Shown here piece by piece: positions 23,232 to 36,800 of a stretch of DNA of 64,000 nucleotides. A program made the position numbers and the translations under genes. The notes under the pieces are model-generated. The model had not been told where the DNA came from and searched no databases. It saw only the letters and a list, made by a program, of their open reading frames with translations. Numbering within the stretch: the stretch's first letter is position 1; each line of letters begins with the position of its first letter. The stretch covers positions 21,207,866 through 21,271,865 of the forward strand of contig CM035227.1 in the NCBI GenBank assembly GCA_020226215.1. Reading direction: 5' to 3'. Source of the DNA: Sindora glabra. Its lineage: Eukaryota; Streptophyta; Magnoliopsida; Fabales; Fabaceae.

Positions 23232-26200
23232 ATTTATATGAAAGTAAAGAGTAGGTGACTCTATAATTTAAATACAAAAGGATTTTAAAAATTTTTTAAA
23301 CTATTTTGAATAAATTGATTACCTATTAATTGAGGATTAATAGGTTTTAATTTCTCATTTTCAAATTTTTTGAAATTCATAACTTCCCTATCTATTGGTT
23401 TTTCTTTCTCATTTACTCTCAACCATATCAATTTTCCTCTAGGTTTTCCTATTACATTCATTCTCATTATGATTTGTCATGAACTACTTTCAATCATCTC
23501 TTAATTGAGTTTACATTTTCTTATTAATAAATCCATATTTCAATTTAGTATATATATTTTTTAAAAGAATTTTATTTTAAAATCAAAGCAATTTTGGAAA
23601 CTCACTACTAGTGATGGGTTGTTTATATTTTTTTCAAAAGCAATTTTGAATCCAAAAATGAGATATCCATTCCATCTATGAAATTAAATGTATAGTTAGT
23701 TTCTTCTTCTGATTGTTACTTCTTTTACTTTTATTAAACAATTTTTTTGAAGATAAAGTTTTTAATTTTTTTCCCTTATGCTATATCATCTTTTGAAGAT
23801 CTAGCAATATACCTAGAAGATGAAGAATAGAAAAAGAAAATTTAGATGGATTTTAGGAACTTTACTACAATTTCCTATAATGATGTTTACAGATCAAAAA
23901 TAGTAAGAGAAGCCCTTCAAATTTTACAGGAAAATAATACAAATTAAAGTCTTAGTTTATTTATATAAAAAAATTACTAGATTGTGTTCTTCTATCACTA
24001 GCATTAATAATATTTCCTTCCATTCGTATTGGAATTTAAGGATTTAATTTTCCTTCTTTCTTGTGTTTATATTTGATTGATTTTTTTATAATATTTTATG
24101 GTTAGTATCCAATTGCAAAATTAAACATTATATCATTCTTTTTTTGTTGTTTAATATTTAATTAGTTTTATTATTTTTATACAACTTAATTATGGAATCA
24201 GTCTTGAACCTTTTTCTTTTTATTTTAATTCTTTCTCCAATTGCTTAATCTTTAATTGATTCAAACCGATATTCAATCACATTGCAAAAAAGGCAATGAA
24301 ACACTTTCTATAGACAAAGTCAATTATATATTGATTTTTTTAATGAATACTAGATCTATAATTAGGAAATTTGAATTTCACTTTTATCTTTTCATAAAAA
24401 TTCATAATAACTTATTTTACATGGAAAAAAAGAGAGAAGAAAGTTATGTAATTTTGTAATAATTTTATTTAAAAATAAAAAAATTATCTTCAATTACAAT
24501 GTTTAAATACTATAAGATATACTACAAACTATCATTATCTATTCGAACTACCTTAATTTATTATTAGGTGTTTTTGATTTCATTATCTTCAATATGTTTG
24601 TTTATAAGGAGATAAGGTGAATCCTAAAGAAATAAGGATGTAGTTTATAAAAGAATAAAGATAATCGAGAATCAAAAGAAGGATTGTTTGAATTATTATT
24701 TTCTATTAATGTTGATATTGTGAGATTTTACCTTATAATCATCCATGTAGGCTTAATGACCTTATGTGTTGATTTGTTTTCTTGTAAAAGCTTTGCATAA
24801 ATGTTCTTGTAATAGAACTAATATTATGAGATACAAAGTTCAATCGTGCTTCATTTGGTGACCAAGTAGGTAGTAGTGGGTAATTACTTATAGGTAACTA
24901 CACTTGGGAGCTTAATATATCCACAATTAAAATGATGAAAGAACATTTGAATGTAGTTTTATAAAATTTATTTGTTTAATTATAATATGATTTCATTAAG
25001 TTTCTAAACTTATATATATATATATATATATTTATTTATTTAAAATACTAAAGCAGAAATTTCATCTCCATTGCCTCCATAATAGATAAAATTATTACAA
25101 TGTGGATCCTTCATTTTTTTGTAGGCCAAGTAACATTTATTTTGCAATGTAATTAATTGCAGATTATTTTGTCTAAAATTTTCAATATAGGGCTATCATT
25201 ATAGGTAGGAAAAACATACAATGCTTCATAAAATGCTACAGCTAAGCCAACTTATTTCCTTTTAGTTTTTAAATTCATAAGTTAGTCTAATTTCTCTTTT
25301 GGAATAACCTAGATGTATTTTGGATTTTAATTAAATTATAATGGATATGCTTCCAAATTTCAAAGTAACATTTGAAGTGAATAAAAGATTCAGAAATTTG
25401 ATGGACTTATATTTTATTAAATTGACATTAAGACATATAGGAAAAACTTGTTGGATTATTGATAATAGTTTCGCTAATCACAATCATAGTAGAGTTGTGA
25501 CATAAATACATAAATTTGAATGCATTGAATACGAGTACCTTAATATACTAATATGTGTCGGTCTCCGTAATTCAAGTGAGATGTCAAGCATAAAAAGCAA
25601 GAATGGTTCAGTATTTGCTTGTTGGTTTTTGGTACGATACTCTAAATGTTTTAGAACCTGAGATGGCATGAAAAGCCTAAAAATCATTAGATTAAAATTA
25701 TTTAAGCATAATTGTATATTTTTTAATGAATATAATTAAATAATCTCAATTTAAGAGTTTCTAAAATCGTTATATCATTTTGAATTTTGAAATCTTAGAA
25801 GTACCATAAAATTCACCTCTCTTGCTTCCTATATTGATTAGTATAGGTTTCTTAGATTTTTTGTTTGGGCTCATCATATATTTACTGTAGGCTTAGATGT
25901 TGATATTTATGCCACTTGACTATAATTACCATCATCATAGTTGTCTCCATTAAATTTAAAATCTTTAGTTGGATTAACTAACAATTTTTTGCTTTTATCA
26001 TTTGCTTGGTTGTAAAGAAAAAATAAGAAATGAAGAAAAATAAAAGGAAAGCAAATAATAAGAAAAGAGTTTTTTTTCTATTTTTACTTGGATGTGGAGG
26101 AAATAAGAGAAAAAAAAGAATAAAATGATTTTATTTTTCTTATGTAGATAGAAAAATAAAAGAAAATTAAGAAAATTAAATTATGTTAAATGATAAATTT

Positions 26201-26416
26201 AACCTTTAAATTAATAATTTAATTTTTAAGTTAAATAAAATTAAGAGTAAAATCATAATAAGTTAATTTTCTACTCATTTTTTACCTATATATGCTAAGA
26301 AAAATTTTAATGGATCCTACTTCTTTTTTTTAGTCACTCATTTTCTCTTCAATCCTTTTGTACCCTACAACCAAATAAAAATTATTTTTATTCCTTTTCT
26401 TTCTTTAAATTTTCTT
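23232..26416. other. AT-rich, no gene recognised
   Basis: No frame with family resemblance. A (TA)n microsatellite lies at about 25012-25032. Short frames (for example near 23285-23467 and 25484-25687) have no supporting features. Confidence 0.5.
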
Positions 26417-29400
26417 TCTATTTATATACTTAAATGTTGTATTGCATTTGCCATGTGTCATCATATTAATGCATATATTCCCGCCAAATTTTCACTAAAT
26501 CCTTCTTTCCTTTTATTTCTTTCTTTATTTAATTTTATGGTACGTGTACTCTTCCTTTGACTTCTATTATTTAATAAAGTTACCATTTCCCACGTGTTTT
26601 CCTTGCTGTGTCACACGATTCTACCTAGCTGTCTTTTTAACTCTGTCACGCCTTGCAATTGTCATTTTTTTATTATTAAAATACTTTTCTTGCATTCAGG
26701 CAAGACAATGGAGCAAGTTCCCAGGCAAACAATTTACTTTCTACCAAACCTTGCATTTTTTTATTTTTTTAAATTTTAATTCTTTTCATTTAATTCTTTT
26801 ATTATTTATTATTATTATTGGTTCTTTTCTAGGTGTTAACTCCGGTGGCACGATTTCAACACTCCCGTGAGATAAAATTTAGCCACACCTTTTTTTGACT
26901 AAGCATTGTCATTTTTTTATTATTAAAATGAGCTCCTTTAATTATTTTCTCGCATTCAGATAGTTGAACAAGTTTTAATTTCTAATTTCCCACCTAAATT
27001 TACCTTGACTTCCTTAACACTTTTCTTGAGTAGCTTTCTTTATGCGTTTTAATGTTCATTTCTCGCTCGCTCTTTTTCCTTCATTTTTTCTTTGTTTTCT
27101 TTTGCAACGCTTTGCTTCTCCTTTTGTTTCTCTACTCTTTTCTTATCTTTGTTATTTTTATGCATGCAGTTTTCACACCCTTTCTTCTAATCGAATCTCC
27201 TTCACGAGTAAACTATCTAGTAGCTTGGCTTTTTTCCCTTTTTCATTCTCTTCCTCCCTCCCTTGATGTTGTGTGTTTCTGGATTTTTTAATGTAATCTT
27301 TCGACCCGTTACCTAAAGTTCCTTCTCTCTGTGCAGATTGCCATGAATTCTTCCTCTCATTCACTTAGTGTTCCCCTGATGATTGCCAATATTTATGTTC
27401 CATTTCTTTTTTTGATTATGATTTGAAGCCAAGCACTATTCTCTGATCTAACATGAAGCTTGGCCGTTGACATTTAGAGGTCACATGTATGGGTAAATCA
27501 AGCTTGGGTGGTCTGATTTGAAGTCGTGTATTATTTTCTGAGTTAAAATTAGGGTATTTTTTCATAAACTCTTTTCAATTTTTATTTTTTGAATCTCTTA
27601 AATCTTTGGCTCTTGGGGTGTTTGCATTGATTTAATCTGGATTCAAATTGAATATTATCAATTTAATTATGGGTTGTACTTTAATTTATGATTTGATTGC
27701 TTTAAATTTTTTTAGGCTTCTATTATTATTATTATTATTATTACTCCCTTGAAGCTTAAACCTTCTTCCATTTGGAATCAAAGCAATTAACTAAATAGAT
27801 ATGGTGAGCCTAGAAGAAGCGAAGCTCTAATATGTCCTGCAATGGCTATAGGTTCTTTTTGATGTTTTGATTTGATAATGACTGAAGAATAAATGGTATT
27901 TTGATAAAATGTGTCTAGTTGTTGGATTATTGCAAATAAAGTTTAACTACGAGGTTGCAATATTAAATATTATGATTCTAGAAAGGAGTTTGGCATCATT
28001 ATGGTAATCTAAATCCTTAGACACTTTAAACACATATGTAAATGAAGTTACAAGTATTTTATGTAGGAATTATGGTTTCGCTGCTTAGCTTTGTTATTTG
28101 GTATATATGAATCGAGCAAAACTAGAGTATTAGAGCACTATACTTAAATTTCATTTCACATTTGTGAGTAATATCCCTTTTATTTTCTGAGAGTAATTAT
28201 TTCAAATTAGAACACGTCCTTTGTTAATTGTTAACCATTCAATTGCTTTTATTATGTTTTGTTGGATTTGCACTAATGCCTTCTTTCCAAAACCTAATTA
28301 GCCATTTCTCTGCGGGACTCAAATAAGAAGAATGATTGGATGCAACATGAATAAAGAAGAACCTAAAGAGGAACCTGGTAAGATAATGCTACTTTATATG
28401 GTATGAGATGGCAGTTGCCCTATAATTATGAAACTATATTCAGTTAGTTTAAGGATAAATTTTTTCTAATATTTCTTTTCTATATATAGTTAAGACCCTA
28501 GCAATATGGTTATATAAGAATAAAATGTCATATTTTGTAACAAAAATATACCCTTGCTAAATTATTGTCTTAAAACTGAATCAGTGGATTAATCACCAAC
28601 TCTGTCTAAATTTATATATCAAGCTTTCTTTTTATCCTGGAGTTTTCTTTTATATGTGCAGTTTTTTTGGCTTTGAACTCAAGAGGGATAGAGATACTAA
28701 TAAAAATTTCTCAATATATAGGTTCTCACAGAGTATGTGGTGCCGGATTCAAATTTGAATGTGAGGCTCCCATTTAAGGATAACTCTTTTGATGTCATTA
28801 CTAATGTGGTGAGGATACTTCTCTTTCTTTACTTAAATTGGTGAATGGCTTGAGTTCAAACTCTAACCAAAGATTATACTTCCATAGTTTTATACTAAAA
28901 GTCATGAGTAACATATGCAACTGTAATACCTTGTCTAATAAGGAGTAGATAATTACCAAGATAGTATCTAAAATAGATAACTTCTTATTTCATTTACATA
29001 ACTCTGCACCTACCTACATTTGTTTGTTAGAAAGTTTAGTAAGTTTTTCTAGGCTATTATGAATACAGGTTGTAGAAGAAAAGCTAAGAAAGGCTAATGT
29101 TGTAGCCTTCATATACAAAAAGGTTGTCAATAAGCTAATTACAAAGGTATGGTGTAGTGTCTTATTCCTGTAAGCTTCCAGCACCAGTTATTGGTAATTT
29201 TTTACTTATAAATCATATTGATTGAAACTTGAAAGTTGAAAAGTCGACCAATTTTCGGGCTATGTAATTCCAAGGGGGTAGAAAGTGATTCTATAGTTTT
29301 AGTTCATTCAAAATTTTTATTACTTTTTATATATTGAAAATGATGACTGGTCATACTAATATGGACATTTCATTATGTTACAGCTAAGATAGTAGATTTC

Positions 29401-32400
29401 AGCAATGTTGATGTTACAGTGAATTACTACCACCTACTAGACACTTGGTAAGAAAGATTAGCCATGATCGGGTTTGATTGAAACATCTTTTCATATATTG
29501 GAATATATGTTGCAAATGAGGTTTATATGTAGTTTATGTCCCTTCTTTTTTCCTAATTTTTGCATCATCACAAATGTTGAATAGAAATTTATTTTTCCAT
29601 TTGCAAATTGTGTTCCTTTTCTTCATCCTCATGTGTTTTTTCTATTTAAAAATTATCATATTAGTCTGCTAACTATTCTTTACAAAACTTCATACACTGG
29701 AAGTATTTCTTATCTGTTATATGAATTTATTATTTTTATGATATAAGCTTCACTGCTACCTTATAGGATAAGTTACCTTTCTAGATATAAGTAGTTTATT
29801 GTTAACAATGTGGGCACTTACTTCGATTTTGTTTGTTAATGAAACTCCTTATTTCAATTAATTGTAGATATTACTTGCTTCTGGAAGAGTGATATATTGT
29901 ATCTTTCTTTAGGTGTAGTGTTGTTAGATTATGGAGTTTTGTGCACGACACCATAAAGAACTTCTTCCTCAGAGAATGTTTGCACCACAAGTATGTGATA
30001 CTTTTAACATTAAGAACTTTGACTTTTTTAACATAAATATCAAGACAGACCTGATAACATGTTTTTACATTCTATTGGTGGTTTTGTACATAGCCATCTG
30101 CATGCACGTATAAAAATAAAAATAATAGATTATTTCTAATTGTTGCTTTTTTATTATTTATAGTTAGGTTAATTTAATGAAAAAGAGTGGTCTAATAGCA
30201 TGTTAAGAATATTTTTGTGATAAAATTTGGATTTTGTATATTTCATATTTGTTTAATGTATATGGTTTCTTAAGTTTCTTTAGTAAATATAAGATCATCA
30301 CCTAATAAGTCATATCCTTATTTGTATTCTTTAAATTTTCTCATGTTATGTATTTACTGTAAAGAAAATTTGTTAATGTAAGTAATCGGGAAAGAATTAC
30401 CCTCTAGGTTTTGATTTGGAAATTTAGAAGTAGAGGGAAAACTTCGTTTCTTATCTTTCACTTTATTTAAATGTACAGTCTTAATATTCTTAATTTTTTT
30501 TTCAAAATGGCATTGCTAAGATTCATGGTTTGAAGTATTTTTCTTAGTCTGTTTCAAGGATTTATAGTTTCAAGTATTTCTCCATCATCTCTTCCTTTAA
30601 TGCTTCTGATAGTATTTTTCTTTAAAGCATTTTGGGTGGTCATTTTGGTCTCAAAGTATACTCAAATTGTTTAAATTTGCATAAACTTGAATTTATTCAT
30701 GTCAAGAACTCTATAATTGGGACTTTTTATTAGAATTGGTTTTGTTTAGTGTTTTGGACATCCTAATGATCTCGCCATTATTAATAAGTAAATTGAAAAA
30801 AATAAAATGTACAATATACATAGCTTTTTGTTATATAATTTCTTATGCTTAAGCTTAATACCAATGTTTGTTAAACAAAGTTACTTTTTGAATTATAAAT
30901 GTTTCTTAAACATATATATAGGTTGACATGTAAAATTTGAAGATTTTGAGAGTTTAGGGTTTAAGGTACAACATATGACATGTAGAAGCACTTTCAAAAG
31001 TTTGTTTCCTCGTAAGAGAGTAAAATCCTAAGAGATCTCATATTTTATTAATAAAAAGAATGATTTAAATAGCTTCTACTCTAAATAAATTACACATGGT
31101 TTAATCAACTTTAAGTTTTCTCAATAATTATGTATGAAAAATAAGGGAAGTTTTCAATCAAATGAAGCAAAAATTTTGACTCCTTAAAGGGAAATTTGGT
31201 TGTCAAAGGTTCAATGTTTCCTTCTGAAATCAAGGCTCTAGCTAATTATAGGCATGTCGAAGGTTTAAAGCTTGAGATCTATTTGGATGCTAGGTATCAA
31301 TCAAATCAAAATTCTTAGTATGTTAATCTAAATATATAATGAATTCTTGATTATAAAAGCATTTTTTATTTTTCAAACTTTCTTTGTAGAACTCACTTGT
31401 AGTGAAACTATGCCTGGATCACTAGGTTATAAGGACTAAGATGCTAAAACATTTGCTTCCTGGGAAAGATGCCTTTATTTAGAACCTTATTTTGCAATTT
31501 ATATTAGCTTAAGTAAATATATCATATATAAACCTTTTACTAGCTCCTGATTGAAATGTTTTATCATAGGGAATTGAATACTTGAAGTATGATAATTATG
31601 AAAATAGTGGTACCAGTCCAAAACAAAGGTTCTTCTTTTCTTCATTTAATACATACAAGTATAAGTGCATACATTTCAACAAAATAGGAATTTGTACATT
31701 TTTTTTTGTTATTAAAATAGGTATCCTAGAATGAAGCCTTATTAAGAACTAGAAGGCCATTTTTCTTGTCTTTATATTAGTGGTGAGTTAATTAAGTGCA
31801 GATGTTTATCACACAGATTTTGGATCCTGTCCTCTTTAATTATATCATGCTAATACTTACTTAGGATAGTGATAAACTAAAAAGAAATTGTAGATACTTG
31901 CTTAGAATTAGAAGTTTAGTAAAGTTATATGTTTATCTCTTTTAAAATTACACTAACAGGTCAAAAATTAAAAGGTGAGGCTTCCAATTCTTTATTACAG
32001 AGAGATTTGCCTATCATGATATGATTTTCAATTTATTTAGATGACTTTCATGCTACTAAGATGGCTATTTCAAATACTCCATTCCTATAATATTGGTTAA
32101 AAATGCAATTTTCTCTTATAATGATTTGCTTATTAACTTAGGGGATAACCAAAGGTTTAGAGAATAGTTGGAGAACAACAGTCGTAGAAAAGATTGAAAA
32201 CATTGAAATAGTGCTTTTGGACTTTTGTATTCAAAAGTTACCCAATTTTCATTTTCCTGTACATGCTTATTTGACCATCACTTTGATTTTTATCTTCTAT
32301 TTTGAAGTTTCAAGTTCATGCTGAGCATCTTAGTAGTCTCTACAAAGTCTGCAACTGCTAGACTTTTTGAAGTCAAGGCATTTGCCTTGCATATTCTTTT

Positions 32401-33695
32401 ATTTGTTTATCATCGATGCATTTCAATGGTTAAGTTTGATTGATTCTTCCTTTAATTATGTTTCTAGGATATGAGTGCTGAATTTTTTTATAGCAATCTA
32501 CACAGTTGGTTGATAGCACTTCATTAAATGGGTATTATGGAGAAATATGAAAGAATACGGGATTTCTCAATTTCCATGATTATCTGTATTAATTTCCATC
32601 TTTAACTGTTTTCTTGGTTACTGTTGAATAAAACTTTCAATGCAAAATATAAGAATAGGATATTGAAATTTTCAAGATGGTAATACAAAATGGAAAAAAA
32701 AATTACAATAGTCTTTTTCACCTTAGCAGGATAGTTTAGAAATTAGGGCATATAAGCTATTTGTGCAAGTGTGGAATGTTAGTGACATGTTTGTCAGTTG
32801 GAATTACTTAGAGTTCATGATGTTATATGCCTAAGTTTTGATTTCCTTTTTCTTGATACATATTCCTTTTTCTTTAGGTCCACAACCTTGGTTTTTAATA
32901 ACAAATTCTTTAAGTACAATGTTTAAAACAACACCACGAATTCTGAAAAGTATCACCTTTTTTATTTTAATATTTAAAAATTTGATGCTTTAATTATTGA
33001 TATTTAGTTCAATTTTATTGCTTAAACCTTACATTTTACTTTTAGAAAGTAGCAGTAAATTTCATTACTTTTTGAAAGCATAAATTTCACATTTCAAATT
33101 TTAGTTACCCATTTTATAGAAAATTTTATGGTTTAAATTATTGGTCATGTCTTTGAATCATTGCATATATATATATATGGCAAGTTTGATTTTAACATAT
33201 TTCAGATCATTCTTTCTTTCTATATTTATTTTTTATACATTAATTGTAGTAAAATAACATGTACTTTTGTGAATGCACAGGATATAAGCATCTATGCTTG
33301 AACTTATTTTCTATTAATTTTATTGTCAAGTTAAAGTCTAAAACAAGTACTCACCTTTTCACTTTATCAATATCATTAAGTTATTTTGATTTGGGAGATG
33401 CATTATCAACTTCTAATATGAATTCATTATCATGTAAGTGTTATAATTATTTAATTATCCTTTTGCTATTTACATAGATAATTTGAGAAAATATTGTCAA
33501 ACCCTATTAATTGAACAAAGGCGGTGCAAATTTTGGGTCGTAAGTAAGGGTAGTTGTTGATATAGCACTTTCATTTCAAGTTACTTGAAAGTGTTTGTAC
33601 TTACGATAGAAATTTTTTAATTTTATATATAATATATATATATCATTTAAAGTAAATTAATATATGTCCATGCGAACGCACGGGTCTTTGTCTCA
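26417..33695 (+). mobile_element. Candidate degenerate Helitron or composite repeat
   Basis: The right edge contains CCATGCGAACGCACGG (33668-33683), an imperfect GC-rich hairpin standing out in AT-rich DNA, followed about 12 bp later by CTCA and then T. This resembles a Helitron 3' end (hairpin, then CTRR, inserted before T) with one or two changes. The proposed left end, TCTATTTATATACTTAAATG, resembles plant Helitron 5' ends but is not preceded by the expected A. A captured-gene fragment lies inside, as is common in Helitrons. No Rep/helicase gene was recognised. An internal duplication (TTTTTTATTATTAAAAT at about 26666 and 26908) is also visible. The ends and the class are tentative. Confidence 0.3.
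28292..28808 (+). pseudogene. Fragment of a SAM-dependent methyltransferase gene
   Basis: Two exon-like blocks. The second, 28722-28808, lies between an AG acceptor and a GT donor and encodes VLTEYVVPDSNLNV followed by RLPFKDNSFDVITNV, the strongly conserved post-motif-I segment of plant type-11 methyltransferases. The first, about 28329-28377, encodes RMIGCNMNKEEPKEEP, matching the segment that normally precedes VLTEYVV in that family. It is followed by GTAAG, but the phases do not join, and the preceding bases (SHFSAGLK, then TAA) hold a stop and frame shift. The SAM-binding glycine motif and the rest of the enzyme were not found. This is a broken fragment, plausibly captured by a mobile element. 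Confidence 0.55.
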
Positions 33696-33873
33696 TTTTC
33701 TATTAAAACAAACAAAAGATTAAGGCTAGGCATAAATAAAAGATATTTCAAATACTCGTTCGTCTTGAGAATATTTATTCTCAGAATCATCAGTCTCAGA
33801 ATCGTAATAATAAAGAATAAGCAACAAAACTAAAGAAACAATATGCAGTTTATATGTAAAGCACCGGGCCGAA

Positions 33874-36800
33874 TCATGTTTGATGTTGAAGCTGGTTGGT
33901 TGTTAAAATGTTTGATGCGTCGAATTGAGATAAGTAGATTTCAATTAGCTGTTCTTCCCTTGCGGCCGCAGCATCTACAGATCCAATGCCCTGCCAAGCA
34001 GTTTCCATTTCCTCTGGTTAATTTACAGCATCCGTTACCAGCATAAAATAGATATCTGGTATACCTCATTTTATTTATTCAAAGATTAAAGAGAGGTATC
34101 AGTTTAATCATTCAGTATTAAAATTTCTCTTTAATTCTCTGATAATAATTCAACCAAGTGAAAAAAAAAAAATATATATATATATATATGTATATATATA
34201 TGTCAATACTTTTAACAGTGTAATGATATTTAATTTAAGTTGTTTTAATCACTTACTATTATAATATTTTGACTTCAAGTATAAGAGGTTGGAGATATTA
34301 AAATATTTGTTATTTTTACTGTAAAGAATTAAAAAAGAATTGTTGCGGTGACGATACAATGACACATCGTTTTAATTAACCATGAGAAGACACTCTCATT
34401 ATTTGATCTGCAATATCATCGTCAATGATTTGACGAAAAGACAAATGATTAAACTGACAGAAATATTGTAATCATTGCGACACAGATGGAAATAGATTTA
34501 AATAATTTATGTTTGAATGCGTTTTTATTTTTGAAAATTATGTTTAAATTTAAAAATAATAAATAAATAATATTTGGTAAAAAATAAGTAAAAACTTTAT
34601 TTAATTATAAATTGCTATTAAGAATTAAAAATAAGTTTAAAAATATTTAGAATTTGTTTTTTTATTTTTAAAGTAAAAATTTTTTAAATAATTTTTAATA
34701 ATAATTTAACAAATAAATTTTTTATTTTTAAAAACAAGAAAGTAAAAAATTATTTTTAAAAAACAAACCAAAGCGGCTTCAAATTTGAGAATTTCAAGAT
34801 CAGGGTTTATCACAAAAGGAAAATAAGAACAATTATGCTATGTTTGGAACGGGTGTAATTAGGGGGGGAAATGAGCAGGTGAAATTCGGGGTGAAATTTT
34901 GAATTTCGCTTGTTTGGAGGGTTAGGTGAAAGTGGGGGTGAAAATAAAAAAGGTGGCAGTAGGTGATTAGTCCCAGCGTAATTCCAACCCCCCCGATTTT
35001 GAGATGAAATGCGGTGAAATTAGGCTTCCTGTGCCCAATTCTAAAACCTACCCCTCTCCTTCTCGTTTCACCTTCTGCTGCAGAGACGCCGCCTCCCCCC
35101 AACGCTCACGCCTAGCTTCGCCTCAGAGAGGCTTTCTAGTTCCACCGTGAGATCGTGAAGCACAGCAGGTACGCTCTCGGTGTCCCAATCTAGTGGTTCC
35201 TCTATCTCTTCAATTTTCTTTCAATATTTTCATCTCCTGTGATGTTCTGCAAGGCATTCGTCTTCTTCCACCGTTCACCATCTAATTTGGGTCCAGCCAG
35301 CAGATTGCATCCCTCTTCGTCCAACTACCAGATCGTGAAGCCAACGTCACCTAAAGATCTGAAACGAGGTATACTTGGTTTAAATCTAATGGTATTTGCT
35401 TCTTATTTTGTCGTTGCTGGTTGATTCTTGCAGGGGAGTTATCGACTGCATCACAGTGTAGAATGGCTGAGCATGGCGGGAATCTAACTACTGGAGACCA
35501 TTTGCCTTCTTGTGTGGGTGACTGGGAACTGGGATCGATGATCGCCGGTAGAGGCAAGAACAAGGGTTGGACTTCGATGTCGGCCAGCCTCTGCCTCTGG
35601 CAGAGGTTCCAGAACCTCCTGATCCGGGTTGTACAGTCCGAGTTAAACTTGACCTAAGACTCGAATTAGGACTCGACCCGACCCATGGATTTTTTAAAAA
35701 TATTTTATTTCATAATTATTATAATTAAATATTTTTTTTTACTTTTTTTAAATTATTGTCAATTATTCCTCCTCCCTTCTTTCTGTTAATTTCTATACTA
35801 GCTTGATAATTGCTGCAAATTCTAATTCTGTCTGGAATGGAAGTTTGTTTTCTTCTTGTTCATAATTCCTCTTCTGACAATTGGTTTATTATATAAATTC
35901 AATGGCACAATACTTTGCAAGTGATGTCATGTTATTTACATGTAAATATCCAATTTAATCGATGATTAAGGCCCATAGAAGTCAAAGATTTAATTTCTAG
36001 AATCAAATTACATTATGATATAATAAAAGTTACAGGAAATAAGGCCATATAAATTTTATATAGGGTAAAGGAGGATAAAAAAAATGAATCAATTCATAGG
36101 ATAATCTGCAATTGTAAATTATTTTGGTAAAAAGAAATTCTATAAACGATTTTGCATACAATTCAGCTTTTGAATAAATAATTTTTTTATATTTTAAATG
36201 AGGAATTAAATGTGATTTTGTTTCTTACAATCCTGAAGTTTTAAACCTAACGAAAGCAATGCACATCACGTTAGTCTAATTATTTAAAATTGCATAACTC
36301 AAGCTTTAAAATTTATGATTTAATTCGTTTACTCATAACGAAATTAAAATTAATATTGATTATTAATGTAACAGGTTATTTTATGAAATTATTTAATATT
36401 AATAATTTTTAACATAAATAATTAAATCAAAATAAAAATAAATTAATTTATTTTACTATTTATTAAGACATAATTCTTGTGTCATATCATTAATAAGGAT
36501 CAATTTAGATATATACATATATATAAATATATGAAAAGTTTCAATTAAGGCAATACTAATTATTTCAATGATCGGTACAATGCTTGGAAAATGTTTATTA
36601 TAATTCTATACCTCTACAATTATTAATTACAATATAAATTTTCTAACTTAATAATATTATATGTCAAAACCAAGTTTCCTGAAATATTTATAGTTCCCTA
36701 GTTAAGAAACAATTTTAACAACTATCAATTATAGGCATAATTTTGTTAGAGGTTTATATGAAATAAACCGCATAATGTTTAACTATATTGTATTACTAAT

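Noticed and set aside
26544..27291. Several Phe/Leu/Ser-rich frames resembling membrane proteins
   Set aside because: They are translations of T-rich, low-complexity DNA. They overlap one another in different frames and show no family features.
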